Part shown: in pieces, positions 32,220 to 41,751 of the stretch
Position numbering within the stretch: position 1 is the first letter of the stretch
Layout: each line of letters begins with the position of its first letter
Assembly (NCBI RefSeq): GCF_019130065.1
Contig: NZ_JAHSPG010000017.1
Coordinates: 88,001-152,000, forward strand
DNA: 64,000 nt
Source: Pinibacter aurantiacus
GTDB taxonomy: Bacteria; Bacteroidota; Bacteroidia; Chitinophagales; Chitinophagaceae
Reading direction: 5' to 3'
Translations under genes and position numbers: made by a program
The notes under the pieces: generated by a model
Database searches by the model: none
What the model was told of the DNA's origin: nothing
The model's input: only the letters and a program-made list of their open reading frames with translations

Positions 32220-34556
32220 ATGACTATAAAGCATTTCATTGCCGCATCTTTTGTATGCAGCTCTTTTCTAACGACCTATGCCCAAAACGCTGTTACGCTG
32301 CAGGACTACCAGCGTGCAGAAAGTTTTCTGGGTTATAATACTCACAAATATCTTGACCGTACTTTCTCCTCTCCCAACTGGATATCCGGCGATCGCTTCT
32401 GGTATCGTACGCTTACTCCGAAGGGAAGTGAATTTGTGCTTGTTGATCCGGTTAAAAAAACAAAAACGCCTGCCTTTGATGCCGTACGACTTGCATCATC
32501 GCTATCTTCCGTGGCTCCTATTGGAGTGTTTCCAGATGCTTTACCGTTCAACTATTTCACCTATTCTGATGACAACCGCTTTGTTACTTTCTATGCTTTC
32601 AGACAGCAATGGAAAGTGAATCTTCAAGACTACAGCATTGTAAAGGCGGAAAGTAACTCCAATAAGGGCAATGCAAGCGCAAACGAAGCTCCGGAAGTAG
32701 TTTCGCCCGATGGTAGCAAAGCTGCCTACATTAAAGACTGGAACCTTTGGATGCGCGATACCAAAACCGGCAAAGAAACACAACTCACGCAGGACGGCGT
32801 CGAAGATTTTGGGTACGCCACTGACAATGCAGGCTGGAAGCATAGTGATGAAGCGATTCTCCTGTGGTCACCCGATTCAAAAAAAATTGCAACCTTCAAA
32901 CAAGATCAACGACAGGTTGGTGAAATGTATCTTGTCACTACAAATGTCGGGCACCCCAAAATGGAGCAATGGAAGTACCCGCTGCCTGGTGACGAGCATA
33001 TTCCGATGATCACGCGAGTGATTATTGAAGTAAGCAATCCAAAAGTTATTACGCTGAAAGTCGCAGCAGATCCGCATCGTGCTACACTAAGCGATGATAT
33101 TTCAAGCAGTGGTACTTTTGATGATGTGAACTGGAGCGATGACGGCAACTGGCTGGCATTTGTTTCTACTTCCCGCGATCATAAAAATGAAAAATTCCGC
33201 ATTGCCAATGCCAACACCGGCGATGTGCGTGAAGTGTTCGAAGAAAATGTTACTACGCAATATCAATCCGGCTGGGGAACCATTAACTGGAAATTTTTGC
33301 CCAAAACCAATGAACTCATTTGGTTTTCTGAAAGAGATAATTGGGGGCATTTATATTTATACGATGTTGCCACTGGTAAAATGAAAAATCAAATTACCAA
33401 AGGCAATTTTATGGTAAGCGATATACTGAAAGTGGATGAGAAAAGTCGTTCTATTTATTTCTACGCCCGTGGTTTAGAAAAAGAAAACCCTTACTACAGG
33501 CAGCTATATAAAGTTGGTTTTGACGGCAAAGGAATGACGCTGCTTACACCAGCAGAAGGTTATCACACCGTGTTCTTTTCCGCTTCCGGAAAATATATCG
33601 TTGATACTTATTCCAAACTTGATGTGCCTCCTGTTACGGTTTTACTTGATCAAAACGGCAAGCAAATAATAGAAGTGGAACGCACAGATGTATCACGTTT
33701 GAAGGATGCGATTGGCTGGAAGGCGCCAACTCCAATAACCGTTAAGGCAAATGACGGCGTAACTGATTTGTATGGCTTGCTGTTTACACCAACACATTTA
33801 GATCCCTCCAAAAAATATCCTGTTATTGACTACGTGTATCCCGGCCCGCAGGGAGGAAGCATGAATGGCACCTGGGATTTTAGCTCTGCCCGTGGCGATA
33901 ACCAGGCATTGGCCGAATTGGGATTTTGTGTATTGGTATTGGAAGGGTCCGGCAATCCTTTGCGCAGCAAGAGTTTCCAGGATATGTATTTTCCTGATCT
34001 AAGCATCAACACACTGCCCGACCAGGTGAGCGGCATTCGCCAACTCGCTCAGCGTTATTCATATTTCGATACTACACGCATTGGCATATGGGGGCATTCC
34101 GGTGGCGGCTTTGCAACTGCCACAGCCATGTTCAGGTATCCTGATTTCTTTAAAGTGGGTATCAGCGAGAGTGGCAATCACGACAATCGCAATTATGAAG
34201 ATGACTGGGGCGAGCGCTACATTGGCTTACTTAAAAAAAATGCAGATGGAAGTGATAACTACACCGCACAAGCGGACCAGCTCAATGCTAAAACATTAAA
34301 AGGGAAATTGTTGCTGGCGCATGGCATGATGGATGACAACGTTCCTCCATACAACACCATGCTGGTGATAGATGCGTTAGAAAAAGCAGGTAAAGATTTT
34401 GACCTGGTTGTATTTCCGCATGCACATCACGGCTACGGTGAAAATTCATATTACATGATGCGTCGCCGTTGGGATTATTTTGTAACGAATCTTTTGGGTG
34501 CCGAACATCCTAAAGAGTATAAGTTGCAGGTGACTGGTGATAGACGTGTGATGTAG
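32220..34556 (+). CDS. Exported dipeptidyl-peptidase IV-type S9 serine peptidase
   Basis: A 778-residue peptidase from the ATG at 32220, where a signal peptide begins (MTIKHFIAASFVCSSFLTTYAQ); the frame is open back to 32082 but that part is repeat DNA. An eight-bladed propeller (DPPIV N-terminal family) covers about residues 60-510, and an alpha/beta-hydrolase domain covers 540-775. The nucleophile is Ser627 in WGHSGGGF; the Asp is in GMMDDNVPPYN and the His in FPHAHHGYGE. The family removes N-terminal dipeptides, usually X-Pro, or acts on related oligopeptides in the periplasm. It lies next to locus 2, in keeping with peptide use there, but is divergently transcribed. Confidence 0.93.
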   Translation: MTIKHFIAASFVCSSFLTTYAQNAVTLQDYQRAESFLGYNTHKYLDRTFSSPNWISGDRFWYRTLTPKGSEFVLVDPVKKTKTPAFDAVRLASSLSSVAPIGVFPDALPFNYFTYSDDNRFVTFYAFRQQWKVNLQDYSIVKAESNSNKGNASANEAPEVVSPDGSKAAYIKDWNLWMRDTKTGKETQLTQDGVEDFGYATDNAGWKHSDEAILLWSPDSKKIATFKQDQRQVGEMYLVTTNVGHPKMEQWKYPLPGDEHIPMITRVIIEVSNPKVITLKVAADPHRATLSDDISSSGTFDDVNWSDDGNWLAFVSTSRDHKNEKFRIANANTGDVREVFEENVTTQYQSGWGTINWKFLPKTNELIWFSERDNWGHLYLYDVATGKMKNQITKGNFMVSDILKVDEKSRSIYFYARGLEKENPYYRQLYKVGFDGKGMTLLTPAEGYHTVFFSASGKYIVDTYSKLDVPPVTVLLDQNGKQIIEVERTDVSRLKDAIGWKAPTPITVKANDGVTDLYGLLFTPTHLDPSKKYPVIDYVYPGPQGGSMNGTWDFSSARGDNQALAELGFCVLVLEGSGNPLRSKSFQDMYFPDLSINTLPDQVSGIRQLAQRYSYFDTTRIGIWGHSGGGFATATAMFRYPDFFKVGISESGNHDNRNYEDDWGERYIGLLKKNADGSDNYTAQADQLNAKTLKGKLLLAHGMMDDNVPPYNTMLVIDALEKAGKDFDLVVFPHAHHGYGENSYYMMRRRWDYFVTNLLGAEHPKEYKLQVTGDRRVM

Positions 34557-34560
34557 GGGG

Positions 34561-34649
34561 AATGCTTAATGCCTAATGCCTAACGCGGAACGCCAAACGC
34601 CTGATACACCTGAAGTGCGTTGGGCGTTTGGCATTCAGCGTTAGGCTTC
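34561..34649. repeat. GCCTAACGC / GCGTTAGGC inverted repeat after the S9 gene
   Basis: Left arm AATGCTTAATGCCTAATGCC... and right arm GCGTTTGGCATTCAGCGTTAGGC are complementary. It begins 5 nt after the S9 stop codon. The same family occurs upstream of the gene, so the S9 gene is bracketed. Confidence 0.8.
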
Positions 34650-34695
34650 TTCGCTCGCAACCATGACGACCATCGCACTGAGAATTAAAGGTGCA

Positions 34696-34868
34696 CGTCA
34701 TTGCGAGACCGTTAGAGCGTGATAATTTGACAACAAAAGTGTGTGGCACTACAGAGACCGGGCGAAGCAATCTCAGCAGTCTGCCGGAGATTGCTTCGCC
34801 CCGCACCTTGAGGCAGTATCTCTGCTTATGAATGCAAGCTGTATGTTTTGCCGGGTCTCGCAATGACG
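34696..34868. repeat. CGTCATTGCGAG long palindromic element, copy 1
   Basis: Outer arms CGTCATTGCGAG (34696-34707) and CTCGCAATGACG (34857-34868) enclose inner arms GCGAAGCAATCTC (34762-34774) and GAGATTGCTTCGC (34788-34800). The same double palindrome is at 40113-40303 with different filler sequence. It fills the 445-nt gap with the repeat at 34561 and the arm at 34961. Confidence 0.85.
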
Positions 34869-34960
34869 TGTAGCTTTAAGAGGCCGATTCATCGTCGCCG
34901 ACATTACTACAATGGTCGCTAGTAAACGATGTTTCCTTTTATAAATTTCCCTACACAACA

Positions 34961-34998
34961 ATCCGTGTAAATCAGTCTCATCTGTGTCATCCGTGTGC
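34961..34998. repeat. Single arm of ATCCGTGTAAATC-type repeat
   Basis: Units ATCCGTGTAA, ATCAGTCTC, ATCTGTGTC and ATCCGTGTG form a degenerate tandem of 9-12 nt. It ends 3 nt from the stop codon of the GH2 gene. No complementary arm is nearby. Confidence 0.6.
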
Positions 34999-35001
34999 CC
35001 C

Positions 35002-37710
35002 TCATTTTGTTGTAACAACTATCACCGCACTCGGCAAACCTTCCGCACTTGCCTTTACTGTTATTGTTCCGGACTTCGTGTTTGCTTTTACGATTGCCAA
35101 TGCATATCCACTGTAGGCCGCTCTTTCTTTTGACGCGAATGAAACAAGATTCGCAGGATCGCCGTTATCGGTGGCAACAATTTCACCCGCACCGGATACT
35201 TCAAACTTAATGCTGTTGCTGGCTTCAGGCACCACTACTCCATTCTCGTCTACAACGGAAACAGTGATGAACGAAAGATCCTTGCCATTTGCATTCAGGT
35301 TCTTTCTGTCTGCGGTCAACACAAGCTTGTAAGCAGCACCTGCGGTTTTTACTTCATCAATCGCCCACTGTTTGCCTTTCTTATAAGTGATTACTTTTAA
35401 TGTTCCCGGTTCATACACCACATCATCCCAACGGAAACGATACTCATATTGTCCTCTCTTTTTTCTACCCAACGATTTGCCGTTCAGAAATAATTCAGCT
35501 TCGTCACCTGATGAATACACGTGAACAGGTGTTACTTTACCTATGCGATCGGGCCATGTCCAATGTGGCAGAATATGCGCCATTGCCAGCTCAGGGCGCC
35601 AGCGTGCCTGGTAGAGATAAAATCTGTCTTTCTTAAAACCCGCTAAATCTATGATGCCGGAATATGAACTGCGCGCAGAATAATAAGGCGTTGGTTCGCC
35701 AATGTAATCCCAGCCCGACCAAACAAATTCACCCGCCACGTAAGGATTATGATCTTGTGCGTAAAACACTTTATCGGGCGATGCGCCAAAAGCTGCAGTG
35801 TACAAATCGTATGCACTCACTGCTTTATTTACAGGATCGCCACCTGTGGAATCGCTCACGGGGGCACTGATGCCATCCATCACGGGAAATATATAAGTGC
35901 CGCGTGTGCTAAGCGCAGAGGCCGTTTCGCTGCTAACGATCATTTTTTCCGGGAACTGTTTTTGAAATGCCGGATACAAAGGTGATGTGCGTATGCCTTT
36001 CAAATGGCTATAAGCCGGCGCGTCGCGAATGCCTTCTCCCTGGTAGTTTAAACTAAGGATGTCAACCTGTTTTGGAAATGGCATATCTGGCTTTGCATAG
36101 TTCATGGATGCCGTTGCGGGGCGTGTGCTGTCTTCATCTCTCACAATATCGTGTAATTGTTTGGCTAAGGCTGCACCTTCATCGCTGGTGTATTGTTCGC
36201 CCACTTCATTGCCAAAGCTCCATGCCATAACAGAAGGGTGATTGCGATCTCTTCTGATGAATGAACGGATATCTGCTTCATGCCAATCACTGAAAATCAA
36301 ATGAAAATCGAGTGGTGTTTTTCCTCTTTCCCAGCAATCAAATACTTCATCAATTACGAGAAAGCCCATGCGATCGGTGAGTTCAAGCAACTCCGGTGCG
36401 GGAGGATTGTGAGCAAGACGAATGGCGTTGCAACCCATGTCACGCAACATTTCCAGTTGTCGTTCAGCTGCGCGCACATTGAATGCTGCACCCAATGCAC
36501 CAAGGTCATGGTGCTGGTTTACACCCTGTATACGTAGCGGCAGGCCATTTACCGATAAACCTTTTAGGGGATCAAATTGCAAAGAACGAATACCGAAATG
36601 TGTTTCATACTCATCAATAATTTTTCCATTTTTATAAATTCGCGTTACTGCCGTGTACATGCTGCGATCCTTTACTGGTAAAGGTTGCCAGAGTTTTGGA
36701 TTTTTTAGTGAAACAGATTTTTCTATCGTTTGCTTCTCTCCCGCTTTTACAGTTATGTCTGTTGATTGAAAGGAAGCGATTGCATTTCCTGTCTTTACAA
36801 AAGCGTTGTTCAGTGCGTAGATGTCAGTTGACACTTTCAAGTTTTGTTCGGTTGCTGAAGTATTTGCCACGCAAACGGAAAGATCAACAGTTGCTGCGTT
36901 TGCTGAAATGTTTTTTGTGCGAACAAAAGTACCCCACTGTGCTACGTGTACTGGATCAACCTTGGTGAGCCACAAGTTGCGATACAGACCGGCACCGGGA
37001 TACCAGCGTGAAGAGTTCGCAGGATTGTCCAGGCGGATTGCTATTTGATTTTCTCCCGATTTTATATAAGGTGTAAGATCAAGTCGAAATGAATTATAAC
37101 CGTAAGGCCAGCCACCAACGAGCTTTCCGTTGAGCCACACCATTGCATACGACATGGCGCCGTCGATGTCAAGGTAAATAGATTTATTAAGGTCGTTTGA
37201 AGAGACATTTAGTTTTCTTCGATACCACGCAACACCCTGTATTGGCAGGCGTCCCATGCCGCCGCCCACAATTGCATTCTCTTCTTTGTAAAAAGGTTTG
37301 TCGATGGCCCAGTCATGCGGAAGAGTTACGCTTAGCCATTGTGCGTCGTTAAAATTATTTTGAACAAAAGGAAAATCTTTTCCGGGATCACCTTGTGGGC
37401 GTTGATGATGTTTTGACGGATCTTTGATGAAATCATTTGCCGTGGGCAGTATCCACGCTTTCAATGCATCCTTCGAAGTGACTGCCATTCCTGATTCCGA
37501 GGCCCTCGTATCAGCAACTTTGTTGTCGTTCTTATCCGTAACAACAGGGCGTTCGTCGTATATTAATTTGTCTGGTTCTGTATCATAACGCATGAACTTC
37601 CAGCCATTGTTTAGGCTGATACGTTGCCTGGTTTGAGCGTTTGAAACAACTGAAAGTATTGCCAGTAATAGGCAAACAGCAATACGCAAGAATCGTTGAT
37701 TGATGAACAT
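35002..37710 (-). CDS. Glycoside hydrolase family 2, beta-galactosidase-like, exported
   Basis: A 902-residue exported enzyme. A signal peptide (1-25, ending VVSNAQ) is followed by the sugar-binding jelly roll (about 85-250, LPHDWAIDKPF), an Ig-like domain, and the TIM barrel (about 370-690). The acid/base is Glu502 in SWSFGNEVGE-like WSFGNEVGE, and the nucleophile is Glu595 in MIVSSETAS. VWSGWDYIGEPTPYYSARSS is typical of the subgroup with a DUF4982 domain, which follows, and a bacterial Ig-like domain ends the protein. The family hydrolyses terminal beta-linked galactose or related sugars; the position in a xylan-type cluster allows other beta-glycosides. It is divergent from the esterase gene. 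Confidence 0.92.
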   Translation of the reverse strand: MFINQRFLRIAVCLLLAILSVVSNAQTRQRISLNNGWKFMRYDTEPDKLIYDERPVVTDKNDNKVADTRASESGMAVTSKDALKAWILPTANDFIKDPSKHHQRPQGDPGKDFPFVQNNFNDAQWLSVTLPHDWAIDKPFYKEENAIVGGGMGRLPIQGVAWYRRKLNVSSNDLNKSIYLDIDGAMSYAMVWLNGKLVGGWPYGYNSFRLDLTPYIKSGENQIAIRLDNPANSSRWYPGAGLYRNLWLTKVDPVHVAQWGTFVRTKNISANAATVDLSVCVANTSATEQNLKVSTDIYALNNAFVKTGNAIASFQSTDITVKAGEKQTIEKSVSLKNPKLWQPLPVKDRSMYTAVTRIYKNGKIIDEYETHFGIRSLQFDPLKGLSVNGLPLRIQGVNQHHDLGALGAAFNVRAAERQLEMLRDMGCNAIRLAHNPPAPELLELTDRMGFLVIDEVFDCWERGKTPLDFHLIFSDWHEADIRSFIRRDRNHPSVMAWSFGNEVGEQYTSDEGAALAKQLHDIVRDEDSTRPATASMNYAKPDMPFPKQVDILSLNYQGEGIRDAPAYSHLKGIRTSPLYPAFQKQFPEKMIVSSETASALSTRGTYIFPVMDGISAPVSDSTGGDPVNKAVSAYDLYTAAFGASPDKVFYAQDHNPYVAGEFVWSGWDYIGEPTPYYSARSSYSGIIDLAGFKKDRFYLYQARWRPELAMAHILPHWTWPDRIGKVTPVHVYSSGDEAELFLNGKSLGRKKRGQYEYRFRWDDVVYEPGTLKVITYKKGKQWAIDEVKTAGAAYKLVLTADRKNLNANGKDLSFITVSVVDENGVVVPEASNSIKFEVSGAGEIVATDNGDPANLVSFASKERAAYSGYALAIVKANTKSGTITVKASAEGLPSAVIVVTTK

Positions 37711-37787
37711 AGGCAGAGTGTGTTGTGCCGACGTTACAAAATTCAGCGAGGATGCATTATTCCGGTGTTTGAAACCGATACAAGAAG

Positions 37788-37884
37788 GTTGTTTGTCATC
37801 CCGAGGAACGAGGGATCTGAGTATCGCACAAACCGGTTGGTCGTGTTCCTCCCAGATCCCTCGTTCCTCGGGATGACAAACAAC
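37788..37884. repeat. Palindromic ATCCCGAGGAACGAGGGATCT repeat (GAGGAACGA subtype)
   Basis: Arms 37788-37819 and 37853-37884 are perfectly complementary over 32 bases with a 33-nt loop. It occupies the divergent gap between the GH2 and esterase starts. Both arms carry the GAGGAACGA form, unlike the copy at 16316-16413. Confidence 0.92.
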
Positions 37885-37987
37885 TCGCGTTGATTTATTT
37901 GCTCTCCGCTGCGATAACGTCGTTGTATTTCAAATTAAGTGTATTCACTACACCTAAAATCTATTTTCAGCCAAATATATGCAACCG

Positions 37988-38018
37988 ATTGCAATGATTC
38001 CGATTTTTTATATTTTTG
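37988..38018 (+). promoter_or_regulatory. Housekeeping-type promoter of the SASA esterase
   Basis: ATTG (37988-37991), a 19-nt spacer, then TATTTTTG (38011-38018), which matches TAnnTTTG completely. Transcription would start near 38024, 37 nt before the ATG at 38061. Confidence 0.6.
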
Positions 38019-38060
38019 AAGCTAACAATGGGTAATTTCACTCAAAGCCAATTCATTAGA

Positions 38061-39983
38061 ATGAAAAGACTTGCCAACACGATTGCTTTTGCTTTACTGT
38101 GCTACCTGGGTACGAACGCTCAGGTTAAGCTGCCTCAACTGATCAAAGACAGCATGGTGCTGCAACGGGATGCGAAGATTAAAATATGGGGTTGGGCATC
38201 GCCGAATGAAAAGATCAACATCACTTTCAATAAGAAAAAGTCTGGTGTTAAAGCAGATGCCGCTGGTAATTGGTCGCTGCTCCTGCCGCCGATGAAAGCG
38301 GGTGGGCCTTACACGATGAACATTGATGCGAGCAATCATCTTACACTCAACAACATTTTGATTGGTGATGTGTGGCTCTGCTCCGGTCAATCGAACATGG
38401 TGCACCAGATGAGCTTGCACAGTGTGTTATATGCCAATGAAATTACGACTTCAAACTATCCTGAAATAAGACAGTTTTTGGTGCCTTCTGTTACAAACTT
38501 AGTAGCTCCGCAAAAGGATTTTTCTGATGCGCACTGGAAGTCTGCGAATCCTACTGACGTGCTGCAGTTTTCTGCTGTCGCTTATTTCTTCGCTAAAAAA
38601 TTATACGATAAATATCATGTACCTATCGGATTGATCAATGCAAGCTGGGGCGGCACTCCTATTGAAGCATGGATCAGCGAAGATGGTTTTAAGGAATTCC
38701 CTTCTATCCTTTCAACGCTCGCGAAAAATAAAGACACTGCCTACGTGAATGAAACAAACAGAAATGTAAAAACCAAAGTCGCCACGCTCTCTGAAGATAA
38801 AGGACTTGAGGGCTCAGTGAAATGGTTTGATCCCGCGTATGAACCAAAGGGTTGGCGAACGATCAATATTCCTGGTTACTGGGAGGATCAGGGTGTGAAA
38901 AATCTGGATGGCATTGTTTGGTACAGAAAAGAAATTGATGTGCCCGCTTCTATGGTGGGCAAAGCTGCGAAAGTTTTTCTGGGCAGAATTGTAGATGCAG
39001 ATGTTTTGTATATCAACGGCAAACAGGTTGGTAGCACGGGTTACATGTATCCGCAACGGCGGTATGCTGTGCCAGCAGATGTTTTGAAGCCAGGCAAAAA
39101 TTTGTTCGTAATAAAGGTGACGAACAATTCTGACAAGGGCGGTTTTGTTCCTGATAAGCCTTATCAACTGATTGCGGGCAATGATACAATTGATCTTAAA
39201 GGTTACTGGCAATACAAAGTGGGACAAGTGTTTTTGCCAACCAAAGGCCTTGGTGGAGGCATTGCATTGCATTACCAACCTGCTGCTTTGTTCAATGCGA
39301 TGATCGCTCCTGCTATTGGTTATGCCGTTAAAGGATTTGTGTGGTACCAGGGGGAAGCAAACTCCGGCAATGCAGCGCAGTACGCGAAGTTGCTACCTTC
39401 CATGATCAATGATTGGAGAACAAAATGGAACAATCCCAACGCTCCTTTTTTGTATGTGCAGTTGCCGGGATTTATGGACATGAATTACCTGCCGTCTGAA
39501 AGTCAATGGGCCGCATTTCGTGATAGGCAACGCAATTCATTGTCTGTGCCGAACACTGCAATGGCAGTTACGATTGATCTTGGCGAATGGAACGATATTC
39601 ACCCGGATAGAAAGAAAGAAGTTGGCGACAGACTTGCACTGGCCGCGGAGAAAATTGCTTACGGTGAAAACATCATTTATTCAGGACCGCTATATCAGTC
39701 GTCTCGTGTTGATGGTAATAAGATGATTATTTCTTTCACCAGTATAGGAAGCGGCTTAACTACCAATGATGGTGAGGCTTTGCAAGAGTTTGCCATTGCG
39801 GGCGCAGATAAAAAGTTTGTGTGGGCAAATGCAAAAATTGAAGGTGACAAGATCATCGTCTGGAGTGATAATGTGAGTGAACCCAAATACGTTCGCTATG
39901 CATGGGCCGATAATCCGGTGAATCCGAATTTGTATAACAAGGAAGGCTTGCCGGCGTCGCCGTTTGAGGGAGGGGTTGAATAA
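38061..39983 (+). CDS. Sialate O-acetylesterase-type (SASA) carbohydrate esterase
   Basis: A 640-residue exported esterase from the ATG at 38061 (MKRLANTIAFALLCYLGTNAQ), chosen because the frame upstream overlaps the promoter and the signal peptide starts here. SGNH-type blocks are present: GDVWLCSGQSNM holds the nucleophile Ser, and NDIHPDRKKEVGDRLA near the end holds the catalytic Asp and His. A GH2-like jelly roll is inserted in the middle (RTINIPGYWEDQG ... GIVWYRKEIDVP). In xylan gene clusters this family commonly removes acetyl groups from xylo-oligosaccharides; sialic acid use is not suggested by the neighbours. It is divergent from GH2. Confidence 0.9.
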   Translation: MKRLANTIAFALLCYLGTNAQVKLPQLIKDSMVLQRDAKIKIWGWASPNEKINITFNKKKSGVKADAAGNWSLLLPPMKAGGPYTMNIDASNHLTLNNILIGDVWLCSGQSNMVHQMSLHSVLYANEITTSNYPEIRQFLVPSVTNLVAPQKDFSDAHWKSANPTDVLQFSAVAYFFAKKLYDKYHVPIGLINASWGGTPIEAWISEDGFKEFPSILSTLAKNKDTAYVNETNRNVKTKVATLSEDKGLEGSVKWFDPAYEPKGWRTINIPGYWEDQGVKNLDGIVWYRKEIDVPASMVGKAAKVFLGRIVDADVLYINGKQVGSTGYMYPQRRYAVPADVLKPGKNLFVIKVTNNSDKGGFVPDKPYQLIAGNDTIDLKGYWQYKVGQVFLPTKGLGGGIALHYQPAALFNAMIAPAIGYAVKGFVWYQGEANSGNAAQYAKLLPSMINDWRTKWNNPNAPFLYVQLPGFMDMNYLPSESQWAAFRDRQRNSLSVPNTAMAVTIDLGEWNDIHPDRKKEVGDRLALAAEKIAYGENIIYSGPLYQSSRVDGNKMIISFTSIGSGLTTNDGEALQEFAIAGADKKFVWANAKIEGDKIIVWSDNVSEPKYVRYAWADNPVNPNLYNKEGLPASPFEGGVE

Positions 39984-40110
39984 CGGAATAACGGAATAAC
40001 TGAATAACTGAGTAACTGAATAACGGAATAACTGAATAACTGAGTAACTGAATAACTGAATGACCGAGTAACTGGATAACTGAGTAACTGAAGGTCGAAT
40101 AGCTGAGTAA
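39979..40110. repeat. Long 8-nt tandem repeat GAATAACT / GAGTAACT
   Basis: About 16 consecutive 8-nt units of the type GGAATAAC, TGAATAAC and TGAGTAAC follow one another. The TAA stop codon of the esterase gene (39981-39983) lies in the first unit. The complementary arm at 40311-40376 is only partly matched, as it is mainly AATAATTC units. Confidence 0.9.
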
Positions 40111-40112
40111 AA

Positions 40113-40303
40113 GCCGCATCGTCATTGCGAGACCTGCGGAGGATGAGTGGATGAGTTATTTAGGCAAAGTCAAACAATCAACAAGCGGTCGAAGCAATCT
40201 CCGCGCACTTTGCGAGTTTGCTTCGCCACGCTTGCCTATATGCAAGTACCCCGTAAACATACAGGCGCGCCAAGTGTGCTGTGGCTCGCAATGACGATGC
40301 GGG
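40113..40303. repeat. CGTCATTGCGAG long palindromic element, copy 2
   Basis: Outer arms 40113-40131 and 40285-40303 (GCATCGTCATTGCGAG and its complement) and an inner pair CGAAGCAATCTC / GAGTTTGCTTCG. It is nested between the two arms of the 8-nt repeat. Confidence 0.85.
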
Positions 40304-40310
40304 CTTTCCG

Positions 40311-40376
40311 TCAATAATTCAATAATTCAATAATTCAATAATTCAATGATTCAATTATTCAGTTACTTCCCGCTGG
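40311..40376. repeat. AATAATTC tandem repeat, right arm
   Basis: Seven or more AATAATTC-like units end in ATTCAGTTACTTCC, which complements GAAGTAACTGAAT and so pairs with GAGTAACTGAAT units of the left arm. It overlaps the stop codon of the GH8 gene. Confidence 0.8.
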
Positions 40377-41642
40377 CTTAATGATTTTATAATTCCCGCT
40401 CAAATGCATTATGCTGAATAAATACAACAGTCCATCATAATAAGGATCGAAATAACCATCCTCGTAAGGTTCCAGTTTTGCGTTCCACAGTGCATGAACA
40501 AAATCGAAGTTTTTATCTTGCCCCATGTAAGACGCGGCTGCAGATGTAGCAACAAGTCCCAGTGAGTGCCGTAGTTTTTTAATGCCACCTGCGGGAAGAA
40601 TAAACTCAGGGGCCGATCCATCGATGTTAAACTGATCATCAAACTTATCAATGCCTTTTGATCGCAAGAAACTTTGAAAACGCTTTGCATAATCCTGTTG
40701 CCACTCTTTGTCTTTTCCAAACCATACATAGTCCATTGTGATGTTCATCGGCACGCGCCATGAATCAAAGCGAAATGCCGGCGGCATCCATGGTGTGGAA
40801 TGCGCTTCTCCGCTAAATTCAGTGTAGTCGTAATTCAATGCGGTAGCTGCTTTGCAGGCTCTGTGCAGGAAGGCCCTCGAGGTATCTGCACAGTCTTTAT
40901 AAAATTGTTCGTGGCCATCTTTCGCATACATTGCCCATATTTCAAAAAAGGCAGGCAAATGATAAGAAGGATCTGTCCACCCATAATTTTTCTCCTCCGG
41001 TGTGAAGGTGATTTGTTTGTAAGTTGTGTTGAGTATATTATAAATGCCGCCCGTTCCATCTTTGCTCCACATGGCATCCAGAATGATTCTTGCTTCGTGA
41101 TAGTAGTCGATGCCAGTATTGTTGCCCCAGCGATTGGCCGCAAACAACAGATCGGTTACAAAATACAATTCACCATCAGAAGCCGTTCCGTCAGAATTTT
41201 TCTTGAGTGTTTTAGGCTCAATGCTCCATGCAAAATAGCCTTGTCGCGGACCGTCCTGGTGTTGCAAATATTTTTTTGTCCAGCGCCAGATGCGATCGAA
41301 AACATCTTTTTTATTCAATTGCACCGCTATCATCATGCCGTATGAAAGTCCCTCTGTACGTGCATCGTGGTTCTTTACATCGGATACATAGGCCATTGAA
41401 TCGCCTACTTCAAAATAAACTTTGTCGGGCCCCTCAAAAACATCATGGTATGCTTTCGCAAGTTTGCTGTCAATGTCTGTTTGATTATACCCTGCTTGCT
41501 TAAAAAGGTTGGGATATGTGCCTGTGTAAAATGCGTCGGTTGTTGCTTTGTTTGATTTCTTTGCTTTTTGTTTTTGGGCAATTAATGTGTGGGTAAAACA
41601 AAACATAGATAGTGCACACAAAAGAACCGCATATTTTTTCAT
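40359..41642 (-). CDS. GH8 enzyme, reducing-end xylose-releasing exo-oligoxylanase type
   Basis: A 427-residue exported (alpha/alpha)6-barrel enzyme with signal peptide (1-22). HDARTEGLSYGMM places the general acid at Glu97, and TASDGELYFVTDLLFAANRWG holds the conserved substrate-binding Asp156. FDSWRVPMNITMDYVWFGKD probably contains the catalytic base. These motifs match the Rex subgroup of GH8, which trims the reducing-end xylose from xylo-oligosaccharides, more than endo-glucanases or chitosanases. It follows the GH67 gene on the same strand after 109 nt, so both are probably co-transcribed. Together they would shorten aldouronic xylo-oligomers. Confidence 0.88.
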   Translation of the reverse strand: MKKYAVLLCALSMFCFTHTLIAQKQKAKKSNKATTDAFYTGTYPNLFKQAGYNQTDIDSKLAKAYHDVFEGPDKVYFEVGDSMAYVSDVKNHDARTEGLSYGMMIAVQLNKKDVFDRIWRWTKKYLQHQDGPRQGYFAWSIEPKTLKKNSDGTASDGELYFVTDLLFAANRWGNNTGIDYYHEARIILDAMWSKDGTGGIYNILNTTYKQITFTPEEKNYGWTDPSYHLPAFFEIWAMYAKDGHEQFYKDCADTSRAFLHRACKAATALNYDYTEFSGEAHSTPWMPPAFRFDSWRVPMNITMDYVWFGKDKEWQQDYAKRFQSFLRSKGIDKFDDQFNIDGSAPEFILPAGGIKKLRHSLGLVATSAAASYMGQDKNFDFVHALWNAKLEPYEDGYFDPYYDGLLYLFSIMHLSGNYKIIKPAGSN

Positions 41643-41751
41643 GATGGCTTCGTTTATTGAAGAACGTTTTAATCGATGATGTTATCACTGTTAAATTAAT
41701 ACGCAGAATGTTTAAATCAAAAGTCCTGCAGATTATTCTGAAGCAACCGGA

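Noticed and set aside
30635..32239. Longer 534-residue form of the TlpA protein
   Set aside because: The added N-terminal 76 residues translate the ECF promoter motif and a GCTTAACGC repeat, and the signal peptide begins at the ATG at 32011.
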